A stretch of DNA of 64,000 nt from Cryptomeria japonica (lineage: Eukaryota; Streptophyta; Pinopsida; Cupressales; Cupressaceae). The DNA lies in NCBI RefSeq assembly GCF_030272615.1, contig NC_081413.1, forward strand, positions 330,671,302 to 330,735,301. The letters run 5' to 3'. The position numbers were made by a program, and so were the translations under genes. Below, piece after piece: positions 32,065 through 43,317 of this stretch; positions within the stretch are counted from its first letter, which is position 1; every line of letters starts with the position of its first letter. The notes beneath the pieces were generated by a model. It saw only the letters and a program-made list of their open reading frames with translations, searched no databases and was not told where the DNA came from.

Positions 32065-33266
32065 TGATGGTCATTTTGTGGAATTGATTATGTGTTGCAT
32101 TGATGTTTTATCATTGATGCCAACACTAGTTGTTTGGATGCTTTACCGACACCCTTCTCATCCCGATAGGTTGAGTGGTTTCTGGTTAAATTGGATTCGG
32201 CATGATCCGGTAGGATCCCGTATAGTATGCTAATGTAATTGGCTTGTTCTTAATACTTATACTCATCTTTGGTCAGTTGATTTTGGTCTAGTGATTGGAT
32301 GCTATCCTGCTTGCTTAGAAGATTGGTTTCTAGTTCCGGTGAGGGATTCACTGGCAGAGCTTTTGATGGAGATCTTTGATGAATTGCATAAGTGGTGTTA
32401 GTGCAGCTTTTCATGGAGTTTTAGGATGTTGTTGGTGATCATGTTCGACACTTGGCAGTTGGAGATCATTGCTGAAGCGTATGGACCTATACTTGGTCTC
32501 AGTTGATCTAGGTTATGGACCGGCTTTAATGTAACATATCGATTGGACCTATTGATGTATTTTTGAGATATCTTATGTCTTGATATTATTTGTCTGGTCT
32601 AAGGCCAACATGGTTTATAATTATGTAATCATTTTATTATCTAGTGGTCGAATTGATTTTTTATAGTCGAGGGTTTGTATAAATAGATGTAAGATATCAT
32701 TGTAGATCATCATGGTTAATGTAAGAGGTCATGGTCAAGGAATGTAATGTGCAAATAATTTAATATAATTCAGGCAGAGGAGTTGGTTGATCATTGGAGA
32801 TCGAATTGGGTTTATGAAAGAGGATTTAGTCTTTCGGTATTGAGCTTGACCGGAACCGTGCTCAGGCATAGGAGATGCTATCTTTTGCAGTTCAACACTT
32901 CTCCAGATTGTAGTCTGGATTTGTATGTAGTCAGTGAGGCTCCTTTTTGTGATCATTAGTGTGCTCTAAGCTATTGGCCTTCCTATAAGTGTAGGACCCT
33001 CAATCATAATTCTCATACTTACTGTAGAAGTATTTGTTAGACTGTGGGTAGGCTTCCCATTGTGGTTTTTCCCTTTACTGGGTTTTTCGCATACAAATCT
33101 TGTTGTTATGTGGATGGATTTTATTCTGTGATTATTGTTTATGCTTAATTGGTTTATCTACTATTCCGATATTAAAATTTAAACTGCTAATGGTTCATGT
33201 AATCTGTGACAACTAATTCACCCCCCCCCCTTTCATTTGTCTTCCGGTTATCTGAATTATCTAACA
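32065..33266 (+). mobile_element. 3' LTR of the copia element (1202 bp)
   Basis: TGATGGTCATTTTG to TATCTAACA, directly after the PPT. It is collinear with the 5' LTR, including the poly-C run near 33222 and the TATA box. Confidence 0.93.
32678..32686 (+). promoter_or_regulatory. TATA box of copia 3' LTR
   Basis: TATAAATAG at the position equivalent to 26862. Confidence 0.7.
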
Positions 33267-33271
33267 ATCTA
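33267..33271. repeat. Target-site duplication ATCTA (right of copia)
   Basis: Matches 26243-26247. Confidence 0.75.
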
Positions 33272-33485
33272 GTTCCTAGAATTGTAATTTGGATGCCTCT
33301 TGTAGGTCTGGATGGATTGTAATCTATCATATAGTTTTAAATAGGGCATGTTAGCCTGCATTTAATTGGATGATTAGCGAATGTTCTATGATGATAATAT
33401 GATGATACGGATATCTGATTTTGCATTTTATCTATGTGTTGTTGTTGCTTCCATTGTGCTACTCTTGCTACATGATCTGGTTTGT
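33272..33485. other. Short unassigned flank
   Basis: About 210 bp between the copia element and the second Tat-like fragment, with no recognisable feature. Confidence 0.5.
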
Positions 33486-33952
33486 TCTCTTTGAGGACCC
33501 ATCAAGCCATGGCTGCACCAACTCCATACTCCCTTTTCCATGGTGCTAAATCCATATTGCCCATTGAGCTTGAGATACCTTCCCCATGGGTCTCTTTGTG
33601 CAACCTGATAAGTGATGAAGACTATAGAGTCTCCCGCTTGCATGACATATAACTACTGGATGAAATAAGACAAACTTCTTTGGATCACCTCAGAGCATAT
33701 CAACAATGCATGTGCAAAATTTACAACCCCAGAGTTATATCTCACACATTTGAACTTTGTGATCTTGTCTTTAGAGAAAATCCAAAGAATCAACAAGACA
33801 AAGAGGAAAAGAGAAAGTTTGAACCTAATTGGCTTGGTCCATATATTATCACTATTGGCTATGGATTAGGAGCATATTAGTTGGCTATACCTGAGGGTGA
33901 ACTACTTGAAGATCCAATCAATGGCATTCACCTTCACAAATTCTATTCCTGA
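33486..33952 (+). pseudogene. Integrase C-terminus of a second Tat-like element
   Basis: Nucleotide-level match, in the same order, to bases ~655-1120 of element 1: the FHGAKSILPIELEIPS-like segment, DDETHRVSRLH-like segment, and an open stretch from 33680 with FELCDLVFRENPKN, FEPNWLGPYIITIGYGLGAY. Stops and small indels break it, and the core with the catalytic residues is absent. Its end (HLHKFYS) corresponds to the end of the intact copy. Confidence 0.85.
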
Positions 33953-35621
33953 GTACTTTAGAGAATTTCTTTAAAAGATCCCCAAAAATACAAAAAAAAT
34001 GAGAAAAAAATCTTTAAAATTTTTTTAAAAAGGCCTAAAAAAAAATCTTCATTTTGGTGAAAACTTGGCAAATAGGTGCCTTGTGACACAAAAAAAAACT
34101 GAAAAAATCAAAAAAGCTAAACAAAAATAAATTCATCCACTAGTGAAAACCTGGCAAACAAGCACCTTGGGAAAGTACCATGGTGAAAACTGGGCAACTG
34201 GTGCCATGTGTAGATATTTCACTCCTCTTTCCTTCAGTACTCTACTTGATCACGTCTTATCCATATCTACCCTCCCATTCCATAATAAAATCATAAAATG
34301 TCCTAAAAAAATTCTAAAATTCATGTCCTTAAAAAATAATAGAAATCATAAAAAAGTCCTGAAAAAACCCTAAAAATCGTTAAAATTATAAAAAACCCTA
34401 AAAATCATAAAAAAATTCATCAAAATCCAAAAACATCATGAAGACACAAACACTTTGGATGATCATGCAACTTTGAACTTCACTGAAATCATGACGTGAA
34501 AAGATTACAATTGAGCAGACATAACAATACCTTATCGACTTATCAAAACCAAACACATTAACTGTGAACAAAAAATCACTTTGGCATAAATTATAATGTA
34601 TGTTTGTTTAATTATGTCTTTTGATTGCTTTTTATTTTATCTTTGGTAATATGTCTTTTAGATTTTCTGAGATGTCTCTAACTAGAGATTTTATCTCCAG
34701 GATGTCTTTGAATTGAAAGGTGAGAATGGGGCATCTTCACCTATTAGCTGCTTGTGGATTGTTCCTTAGTAATATGATGACTTGTCTTAGGACATGACCA
34801 TCTAAGATCATCGAGGACATAACAATTTGACACAAACTAAGGCATTCATTTCCTGTCTAATGTGTTTCCCTTCACGTGATAGGTATGTAAATTTGTCTAG
34901 ATCAAATTCATATCTAGATGAACTTTATATTTTTCTATAATAAGCTCAATGATGATATAAGCACTTAAAAGGTACAAGAATTCTCATCACCTTCATATCC
35001 TCTTTCTCATTACTCATTCTTCTCATCACTTTCTTCCTTTTCATCACTTTAACCTCTCTCCTTTCATTATTTCTTCCATCTTTTTCTTCTTTTCTCCTTT
35101 CATTTCATCTCTTTTTTTTCATCACTTCTTTCTTCATCTTCTTCATTATTTTCATTGCAGGGAGATCAATCAAATTCTTTATCCAACTAATGCATGTCTC
35201 TGAATCTTTAATCACTTTATCAGATCAACCAACTTGCTCCTTGGAATCTCATTGCCCTCGGATCACTCAATCATTACCTCAAATTGTCTTGCACTAGCAT
35301 CACTCCCTATCAACTTAATTAGCTTAAAGAAACTTAATCAGCATATCAACCTGGCTACACTATTCCCTTCCATCAATCTCTCAATGACGCCTCATCATTT
35401 GTGCATTTCCATCAAATGTACATCTCAACTTAATCACTTCAGTAATATCAATCATCTAATCTCCTTTTCATAATCTATCAAGAGAGTTTAATCTCCATCA
35501 ATTTGTTTGGTCAATCTCTCAAGGGGGCATAACCAATCAATCATCATCCTTACCAAGATGTCTCTGGGACATGTATCAGTTGATCATTTTCTTTGAAACA
35601 ATGCTACAGGCTGCATTGTCT
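33953..35621 (+). other. Non-coding 3' region of the second Tat-like element
   Basis: A-rich tracts and direct repeats homologous to those at 1140-1680, then an AT- and pyrimidine-rich spacer (TTCTTC/CATCACTT-rich at 34975-35160). No gene is supported. Confidence 0.75.
34050..34206 (+). repeat. GTGAAAACCTGGCAAACAGG-type repeats, second copy
   Basis: Three variants at about 34059, 34143 and 34180 with the linking GGGAAAGTACCATGG, matching those at 1239-1301. Confidence 0.8.
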
Positions 35622-35622
35622 C

Positions 35623-35636
35623 AAAGAGGGGTAAAA
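35623..35636 (+). promoter_or_regulatory. Polypurine tract of the second Tat-like element
   Basis: AAAGAGGGGTAAAA directly before TGTAGACAC; one base different from the tract at 3296. Confidence 0.85.
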
Positions 35637-36370
35637 TGTAGACACTTAAAAGTTTTAATCAAACAACCTCCTCCTAATTTAATTTTTTTTATCATAAGGA
35701 TGAATCCAGATTATTATAATATCTATTTTATCATTTATTCCATTATTCTTTATCCATTTTATCATTTAATCCTAATATCCCTATTATATTATATTAATCT
35801 ATTTATTAAATATTACCATTTTAATATATTCTATTATCCAGTTTGCCTATTTCCTAAACCTATCTTACACCCACTTTACCACTAGTTTATCTATTTTCAC
35901 TCTTACTATTTCATTCACCACACTCATGTGGGATTAAACTCTCAAACCCTATTCTTTTGTCCCACATTCATACAACAACATGAATTCCCCCCCAGAATGC
36001 TTATAAACAAAGAGCCCTTCTCCCATTTTGGTATCCCCGAATTTGCATTCAAATTTTGTTTCTTGCATCCATCTCCTTGCATGTTCGATAATTTGATCTT
36101 TTATCTTGCTTTCTCCTACATCTTTCATTTTCATGTCTTTACATCATGAATCTCCATTAACCCTAGCCTCTTGTGCATGTGTGTTTTTTAGAGAACTTTC
36201 GATTAAACATGAGATCTTGGTTGATAGGAATGCAATGGACTCAGATATCCATTTGCATGCATGTGTGTTTTAGTAGTTCATTTTGTTTTGCATGTGTGTG
36301 CTTTGGCAGGAACTTCAATGTTGATGTTGGAAGTTTGAATCTTTGATTTGACCCATTTCCTCCATCTACA
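35637..36370 (+). mobile_element. LTR of the second Tat-like element (734 bp) with PPT on the left and PBS on the right
   Basis: Starts TGTAGACAC after the PPT and ends CCATCTACA, again the TGTAG/CTACA inverted ends. TATAAAC at 36002 is the likely TATA box. Immediately to the right is a PBS-like sequence, which belongs after a 5' LTR, so this LTR looks shared between two units. Confidence 0.82.
36002..36008 (+). promoter_or_regulatory. TATA box in the second Tat-like LTR
   Basis: TATAAAC about 370 bp before the LTR end, the same relative place as in element 1. Confidence 0.5.
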
Positions 36371-36371
36371 A

Positions 36372-36390
36372 TTGGCACACCCAGCAGGAC
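36372..36390 (+). promoter_or_regulatory. Primer-binding site next to the Tat-like LTR
   Basis: TTGGCACACCCAGCAGGAC follows the LTR end by one base. It resembles the TTGGCACGCCC..TGGGAC type found after the 5' LTR of many plant gypsy elements. Confidence 0.7.
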
Positions 36391-36449
36391 GTTTCCCTTT
36401 TTTTGTTTTATCTTGATCAAGCTTTTGATATTCCTAACTTGTTTTACCT

Positions 36450-36454
36450 GTAGG
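36450..36454. repeat. Target-site duplication GTAGG (left of the array)
   Basis: Matches 53044-53048 at the far end of the 16.6-kb array. Confidence 0.85.
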
Positions 36455-36612
36455 TGTTAGGCCCAATATGGAAAGCTAATGTACTGAGAGGAGAGGGGTG
36501 AATCAGTACTTCAAAACATTTCTTCAACAATATCTTTACTGTTATGCATAAACCGAATAGTGCAGTAACATAATATAAAACTAAAACAAATAGATAACAA
36601 TCATACATGATT
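36455..36612 (-). mobile_element. LTR fragment at the left end of the array
   Basis: About 158 bp matching the TGTTAGGCCC end of LTRs A-D. It breaks at ATCATACATGATT and joins directly to gag sequence (TCTTCATGATGTGC), sharing a few bases at the junction. Confidence 0.9.
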
Positions 36613-37077
36613 TTCTTCATGATGTGCATAACCTAGTTGATCTGATAGGTTTTGTTGAATTCCAGTCATCCTTGTGATTTCATCATTCTTATCAAATACT
36701 AAGGCTTCAAGTCGTTGTTTCTCTCTTTCTAGATCTCTTACCTTATCCTCGACTATCCTCAATGCATCAAGATTTTCAGTCATCTGTGTGCTGAAATGTT
36801 CATGTTCTCTTTTCATTTCTTTTAATTGATCAGCCAGTGCTTTGTTCTTTTCTTTCAATACTCCAATCATTTCTTCAGTCTCTTTAGATATACTGTTCTC
36901 AGATGATGTCTCGATTTGTTCCACTAACTCTTGAGAGTCCTGCAAATCATCAAATAATCTTCTTCTCACTTTCAATGATTTTTGCATTTGTCTTTGCATG
37001 TCTACAATCACTTGATTAGCATGATCCAGCTCTTCTTGCAGATACACAATCCTCCGAGATTGTTTATAGCCTTCCAT
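36613..37077 (-). pseudogene. Gag N-terminal fragment of the deleted first unit
   Basis: From the start codon at 37077 (MEGYKQ) the frame reads the same coiled-coil segment as the full copies (QEELDHANQ, LKVRRRL, IGVLKEKNKALADQL, DNDEITR-like) for about 150 residues and then runs into LTR sequence. The zinc knuckles and everything downstream are deleted. The frame itself has no stop before the junction. Confidence 0.88.
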
Positions 37078-37125
37078 TGATAAGATATTTCTCTTTAGGA
37101 ACTTAAACCTTTTTCCAAGATTGAA

Positions 37126-37137
37126 GCTCTGATACCA
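37126..37137 (-). promoter_or_regulatory. Primer-binding site next to LTR A
   Basis: On the minus strand TGGTATCAGAGC, an exact match to the plant initiator tRNA-Met PBS. Confidence 0.92.
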
Positions 37138-37139
37138 AT

Positions 37140-38030
37140 TGTTAGGCCCAATATGGAAAGCTAATGTACTGAGAGGGGAGGGGTAAATCAGTACTTCAAA
37201 ACTTTTCTTCAACAATAACTTTACTATTATACATAAATCAAATAGTGCAATAACATAATATAAAGCTAAAAAAAATAGATAACAATCATACATGATTCAC
37301 TCCATAACACATATATTTTGGATACGCAAAAACTCTTGGTTAGAGAGAAAAACTGTAGTGGGGATGGCACCCACAACTTCACTACTGCAATAATAAAGAA
37401 TGCTCGGTTAGAGCTACATGTTTAGCTATTTTTGATAGCATACCCTATTAGGAGTAACAAGATCTGTTAGATCTACCTTGCTAAAGGAATTTACAACACT
37501 TCATCTAAATGTTGCACCTGGTTAGAGGCTTTACGATTTATAGACTTGATTAGAGTCTTTTACCCTATTAAAGGTTTCTCTTACAACTTCAAAATATTAC
37601 AAGAAAATCATTACAAATATATGCAACTTTACATTTGGAATGTTATAGCAGATTCTATGTGCTCATAATAGATTACCTTGCTTATAGCATACCTCGGTAA
37701 CCCATATAGTAACTTGGTAAACCCTTCTGTTTACTCTATTCCTCGACTATTCTCTGAAAACCTTCTTGGTGACCTATGTGTCTTTGTAACAGTCTTCTTA
37801 CACTCATGCACACACCTTTAACTCTTTAACTCATGCTGTATAAATAGATCTCTTATGACGATGATCCAATTCATTGCTTCGATCTTACAAACATGATTTA
37901 TTGAATGAATAACCATGCAAAATATTTCATTGGTTAGGTAACCTCAAAATCATACATGATCTTCAAGTGCAATTTATAATGTGATAATGGTTAGATGTGC
38001 CTCGATCTTGTAACACGTTTTCATATGCAT
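37140..38030 (-). mobile_element. LTR A of the array (891 bp, truncated)
   Basis: Collinear with the first 891 bp of LTR D. It stops at TCATATGCAT, where LTR B starts at once with TGTTAGGCCC; the remaining about 250 bp of the LTR is missing. Confidence 0.9.
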
Positions 38031-39010
38031 TGTTAGGCCCAATATGGAAAGCTATTGTACTGAGAGGGGAGGGGTGAATCAGTACTTGAAAACTTTTCTT
38101 CAACAATATCTTTATTGTTATGCATAAACTGAATAGTGCAGTAACATAATATAAAACTAAAACAAATAGATAACAATCATACATGATTTACTCCATAACA
38201 CATATATTTTGATTACGCAGAAACTCTTGGTTAGAGTGAAAAATTGTGGTGGGGATGGCACCCACAACTTCACTACTGCAATAATAAAGAGTGCTTGGTT
38301 AGAGCTACATGTTTAGCTATTTATGATAGCTTACCCTGTTAGGAGTAACAAGATCTGTTAGATCTAGCTTGCTAAAGGATTTTACAACACTTCATCTAAA
38401 TGTTGCACCTGGTTAGAGGCTTTACAATTAATAGACTTGATTAGAGTCTTTTACCCTGTTAAAGGTTTCTCTTACAACTTCACAATATTACAATAAAACC
38501 ATTACAAATATCTGCAACTTTACATTTGGAATGTTAAGACAGATTCTATGTGCTCAAAATAGATTACCTTGCTTATAGCATACCTCAGTAACCCATATAG
38601 TAACTCGGTAAACCCTTCTGTTTACTCTAATCTTCGACTGTTCTCTGAAAACCTTCTCGGTGACCTCTGTGTCTCTGTAACAGTCTTCTTACACTCATGC
38701 ACACACCTTTAACTCTTAAACTCATGTTGTATAAATAGATCTCTTATGATGGTGATCCAATTCATTGCTTTGATCTTACAAACACGATTTATTGAATGAA
38801 TAACCATGCAAAATATTTCATTGGTTAGATAACCTCAAAATCATACACAATCTTTAAGTGCAATTTCCAATGTGATAACGGTTAGATGTGCCTCGATCTT
38901 GTAACACGTTTTCATATGCATGTCCAGGTTTAATGAATCTGGTAACACGTTTCACTCGGTGTAAATCAACTTGGTGTGTCATCTTTGCTGCTCGGTAGAC
39001 ATGTAAAGAT
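38031..39010 (-). mobile_element. LTR B of the array (980 bp, start deleted)
   Basis: Matches LTRs C and D from TGTTAGGCCC to GACATGTAAAGAT, then jumps to the PPT region (GCTCCCCTTTTGAC), so the last ~160 bp, which include the LTR's own TG start in element orientation, are deleted. Confidence 0.88.
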
Positions 39011-39011
39011 G

Positions 39012-39021
39012 CTCCCCTTTT
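39012..39021 (-). promoter_or_regulatory. Polypurine tract of unit 1
   Basis: On the minus strand AAAGGGGAG, in the same context (CTAATGTCAAAAGGGGAG) as the intact tract next to LTR C. Confidence 0.8.
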
Positions 39022-39140
39022 GACATTAGTTGAGATGTTTAACAAAAACTAATTTCAAAGTTATAACACAATAATCTATATACTTGCAAAATTTGACTAT
39101 GCTGACAGTATATACAATAGTCAACAAAATAATATATCAA

Positions 39141-39392
39141 ATATACTCCCCTTACCGATATACTATACAAAACTCTGATTTTGCATGGTTGGTGATCTGT
39201 TCTTATTCTATGCTTACTGTTCTGTATACTGCTCTTGGATACTCTGCTTATTATTCTGCTCGGTATACTCCCCCTGTATACTATACTCCGAAAACTATAT
39301 CATTTTCCCAAAACTGTATTAATATTGTATCACTCCCCTAGTACTGTAACATATTACTTCCCAAATATAGTAACACTCCCCCTTTTTGACAA
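39141..39392 (-). repeat. Cluster of extra polypurine-like tracts, unit 1
   Basis: On the plus strand CTCCCC recurs in ATACTCCCCTTACC, TATACTCCCCCTGTATAC, CACTCCCCTAGTACTG and ACACTCCCCCTTTTTGAC. In element orientation each is a GGGGAG tract like the PPT. The same series is present in unit 2. Confidence 0.8.
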
Positions 39393-39403
39393 ACATCAAA
39401 AAC

Positions 39404-42400
39404 TTAATTTCCATTTGGGGGTGGTAACTGGTCAAAAATGGATTTGTACTAGGTCCAGGCGTTGGTGAGAGCGACACAAAGTGCATCCTTTACACTGTCC
39501 ATTAAAGAATTTTGTGCTTGAATATCAGCCAATAGTGATATTAAGCCATCTAAAGTGCTTCCCTCTTGAGTAGTAGATAAGTATGTGGCTCAGTTGATCT
39601 GTTATTGGACTAATGAAAGATGGGGAAGGAATAATGTCTGAAGTGTCATTATGTCCATCATGATCTTGTGTTCTTCATTTCTTAAGTCCAATTATTGAGC
39701 CATGAGTTGTTGTAACTTTGTGTACAAATTTTGAACTAAATTTGGCTCAGTGGTCAACTTATTTGAGAGATCGGTGATCTCTTTCTCAATTGCCTCTATT
39801 TTATTCTTAATGTCTTTAATGAATAAAGAAAATGTGCAGAGTTTCTGAAATAAATAATGAATGTGCTTGAGTTGAGGAGTCAACTCAGCAATAAATTTGA
39901 CAAGTTTAACTTTGCCAATAGCTATAGCTTTTTGTACCTCTTCTATCATCTTGGCAGTGAGCTCTTTATCTTTTAGCTTGCTCAAATACTTTGATGCATC
40001 TACTCCAGATGTCTCTATCTTTGTTAGGAGTTCATCCAGTTGAATGTGGATGGCTACATCTATTGATATTGTAGCTTCAGGTAGCATATCTATTAGGAGT
40101 GCTTTTACCTTCTGAAGTACTTTATTTTTCTTTTGAATGGCCATTTGCTTCTCTTGTTCGACCTTTGCTTTGCATAGTTCACCGAAATCAATGAGTGCTT
40201 GCCCCTTTAATTTTGATATGTCTACATTGGGCAACACTATTGGTTTTGACAAATCAACTTTAAAACTATGCTTTTTCACTTTCTTTTCTTTACCTTTCAC
40301 CGATGGAACTAAGACAATTGCTTGAGAGGCTTGACTGCCCTCGGTAGGTTGCTCAGTAGAGGCAACACTTTGATCGGTTCCTTTAGCCTCTGTAGAGTCC
40401 TTCGGTGTCTCAGTAATTGGTGTCTTAGTTGCAACATTCTCAGTTCCAGAAGGTGCTTGAGATGTCTGTTCTTGAGTAGTACCTTCTCTTGTTGCAGACT
40501 TGTGACCTTTGGTGCCTTGATCTGTATCATGAGGAGTTTCGGTTGAGATAGGTTGCTTGACCGAAGGATAAGGTTGAACTTGTTCCAAAACAGATTCACT
40601 AGATACAAGTTTTGCATATGCAGTGCATTCTATCATTTCCTATTCCGGGGCCTCTGTATCCATGGCATCTTCATCTATTTGAATGGTGTCAACAGGGTCT
40701 TGTTCAGTAGCATCAGGACCTTGCTTGGTGACATCAAGAAAGTGCTCGGTGACATCAATGATTTCAACTGTAGTTTTCTCACCGGCATCTTTGATTTTAA
40801 AGATTTCCTACCACTTTTCTTTTGTCTCATTTTCTACTTCAATATATAGCCCATTCATCAGTTTTAAGGCTCTTTGTTTGACAAGAAACATTGAATTGTA
40901 GGTTGTCAGATGTTCCTTTATTTCAGCTACTCACATATCAGGAAAGAGGTGGACTAGACTTCTTTCTCTGATTTCTTTCTCTGAGTCCATTGCATACTTC
41001 CACCTATTATCAATATGCAGATACAATTCATTTGGAAGTGACTTAGCTAGTTCTAATGGAGCTAACCGGAACTTTAGAAGTGTGTAGATGACAGCTTCTT
41101 CAATTTGTCTCTTTTCATCATTGTTCCTGGTTTCATACTTGACATATCTAAATCCTCCAAATCCACCATATTCTTTCAAATTAGCATAGAAGTTTTCAAC
41201 ACTATGTATATTTACCTTCTTTCTCTTGACAATCTGAAATTTGCTTGCATCTTCTAATTCGGTATCACTAGACTCTTTTGTGAAAATGAGTCTCCAAGTA
41301 GATTTCTTGTATGTCTTTGTTACCTTGGGAACAATAACACTCTTTGTCTTCTTACTCGGTGAAGCTACAGATGCTCTAGTGTTAGGTCATTTTACTGGAG
41401 GTGGAGTCGGTGAGACTTTTGATGTGTCCTGTTTCTTTCTCTTTAACACTTTACCCTTAGGCAATTCAGTGCTCATTGTTATAGCTGCCTCTTGGGCAAT
41501 GGTGCCTTTGACAGGTGTAGAGGAAGAGTCTTCTCCAAATTTCTCAAACAATGCTTTAATCATCTTTGTTGCCTTTCTTGTAGCTTTGGGTACTACAATA
41601 TTCATCTTTACCTTTTCCTTTACTTCCTCATAGGTACCATAACTTAGCTCGGTAGCATGTCTTGGCAATGTAAGAAATGTATCAATTTGTTTTTTTGTGA
41701 TGTCAAAATCAATCTCGTAACGCATTGGTGACAAAGATTGAGTCCTCAGTTGCACAGCATTCACATAACAGTAATCGGTGTCAACTTCAAAACATATATC
41801 ATTTTTGTATTTCTCTACTAGCTGGGGTGGAATCCTATATCTGTTATGCATTTTCTCTTGAAATTTACTGAAGTAATCATCCATGATATCATTGAAATTA
41901 TCACCTTACTTCTTAATGAAGTCATTAATCTGATGGGTGATAGGTCGTTGTAGCTCCCAAACAACTTTACCGACTGATGGAAAGAATTTTTCAAAGTAGA
42001 AAAACATGCATACCAGTAGTGATCCAAACTTAGAGCATTAGCCGAGTTGTTCTTCTTCGGCTTCCTGATGGTGTTCAGATTTTCAAATAGGTTTTTCAGC
42101 AACACCTCACATAGGTCAATTTTCATTCCCTTTTTCATAATTTTGTAAGCCAAGTCTACTGCTGCACAGGGAACACTATTTTCCCTTGCCGATTGGAAGA
42201 AACAGTAGCCCATTACTCTAATGGAAAATTTTAGTTCTTCATCAGTGACATTATTCAATTTCAATCCTCTGCAATCAGATTCCACTCCGGTTAAACTGAT
42301 CAATTCCTTCTGTGATATCATCTTCTGGGCTTGGGCATGATCATAGATAGGGTAATCGGTAATCTGATAAATGATTTCCTTGGTAATCTTAAATGGTTGT

Positions 42401-42765
42401 TCTTCTAGCCACATGAAATCATCATGAACTCTGCTCAGAATAAACTTGACCCACTAGGGTTTGAACACACGAGGATAGGTTAGGGCTTTAGTTAATCCCT
42501 TGACTTTGATGTGCTCATACTTGTTGTTCAATATACCATTGGTACATAGCTCATCATAGGTGTCTCTAATTTCCACATGACCGAGTTCTTCAACATGACA
42601 TTTGGTGAAGAATCTCACATCTTCGACTAACAACACTCTGTCCGGAATGAGTGAAAAGGCGGTTTTGCCATCCGGTTCAGAAGCGACTTTGGGAGTCAAA
42701 GAGTATTTCAGTGAGGGCTTCTCTAAATTCTTGACAACTATGGGATCTTGGATCTTGGGTGCCAT
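39404..42765 (-). pseudogene. Second coding region (ORF2) of unit 1, unknown function
   Basis: Starts MAPKIQDPIV at 42765 and ends NGN-stop at 39404, about 1,120 codons. The N-terminal half looks globular (VEDVRFFTK, DDFMWLEEQ, ITDYPIYDH, IRVMGYCFFQSAREN, AYKIMKKGMKIDLCEVL, NRYRIPPQL). A basic tail KVLKRKKQD ends at a TGA (41387) that unit 2 shares. The C-terminal half has YGGFGGFRYVKY, a Thr/Glu/Gln-rich linker (about 40330-40620), a basic KGKEKKVKKH and a charged helical region. Unit-specific damage: TAG at about 42454, a frameshift near 41850, stops at 40637 region and 39692. No enzyme motif is recognised. Confidence 0.75.
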
Positions 42766-43317
42766 TGAAGATTTGAGATAAAAAACTAACAAAGAGACCT
42801 TAGGGTTTCAAGATTTCAAACGATAGACGCTTTATACTTAGCAGATAATGGCAACTAGATAAGATCGGTAAACTAGCTTAACAATGTGTTGAGATTTGAT
42901 GTAAATACCTTGAATTTGCTTTGTAGGAGGTTTGATCGCCTTTGAATCGCTTGCTCTACTTTCTCAAAACCTTCGTAAGTGTAATGACAGCGAAAATGCT
43001 TTTAAGTATACAAAATACCTTATCGGGCTCCGTGCGGATTAGGTCAAAACATTAAATGCACTCAGTTCCTCTTTAACCAATTTACTCTCCTTTTTCATTT
43101 TAACCGAGTAACCAAACTTCCTTCATTTACCGACTTGACAGGCTTCCTGCATTCACCGACTTGACAGGTTTCCTGTAAAGTGCTTCAAAGACTTTGATAG
43201 AATTTCAAACTTACTATTACATCTTAACTATGCAGATTTTGAATTAAGTACATAATAGAATAGGAACTGTTAAGATTTTAACCTTCAGAGAATGGAGTCC
43301 CTTCATACCTTTACTGA

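Larger units (their letters stand above)
26249..33266 (+). mobile_element. Complete Ty1/copia retrotransposon, inactive
   Basis: Two about 1.2-kb LTRs flank PBS, gag, protease, integrase, RT and RNase H in the copia order (integrase before RT), ending in a PPT. ATCTA duplications flank the element. I count about 23 differences in the first ~165 aligned bases of the two LTRs (about 14%), mostly transitions, so the insertion is old. All genes carry stops, and integrase has lost catalytic residues. Confidence 0.95.

Noticed and set aside
36444-36629. MYDCYLFVLVLYY-type minus-strand frame repeated at 37963, 44653 and 51149-52057
   Set aside because: It recurs because it is the end of the LTR read through the PBS into gag; not a separate protein.
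38031-38930. LTR B as a normal solo-LTR insertion into LTR A
   Set aside because: No matching 5-bp duplication is found at its edges, and a PPT follows it.
41241-41633. Plus-strand frames with apparent membrane segments (also 48386-48802)
   Set aside because: Antisense shadows of the Lys-rich part of ORF2.
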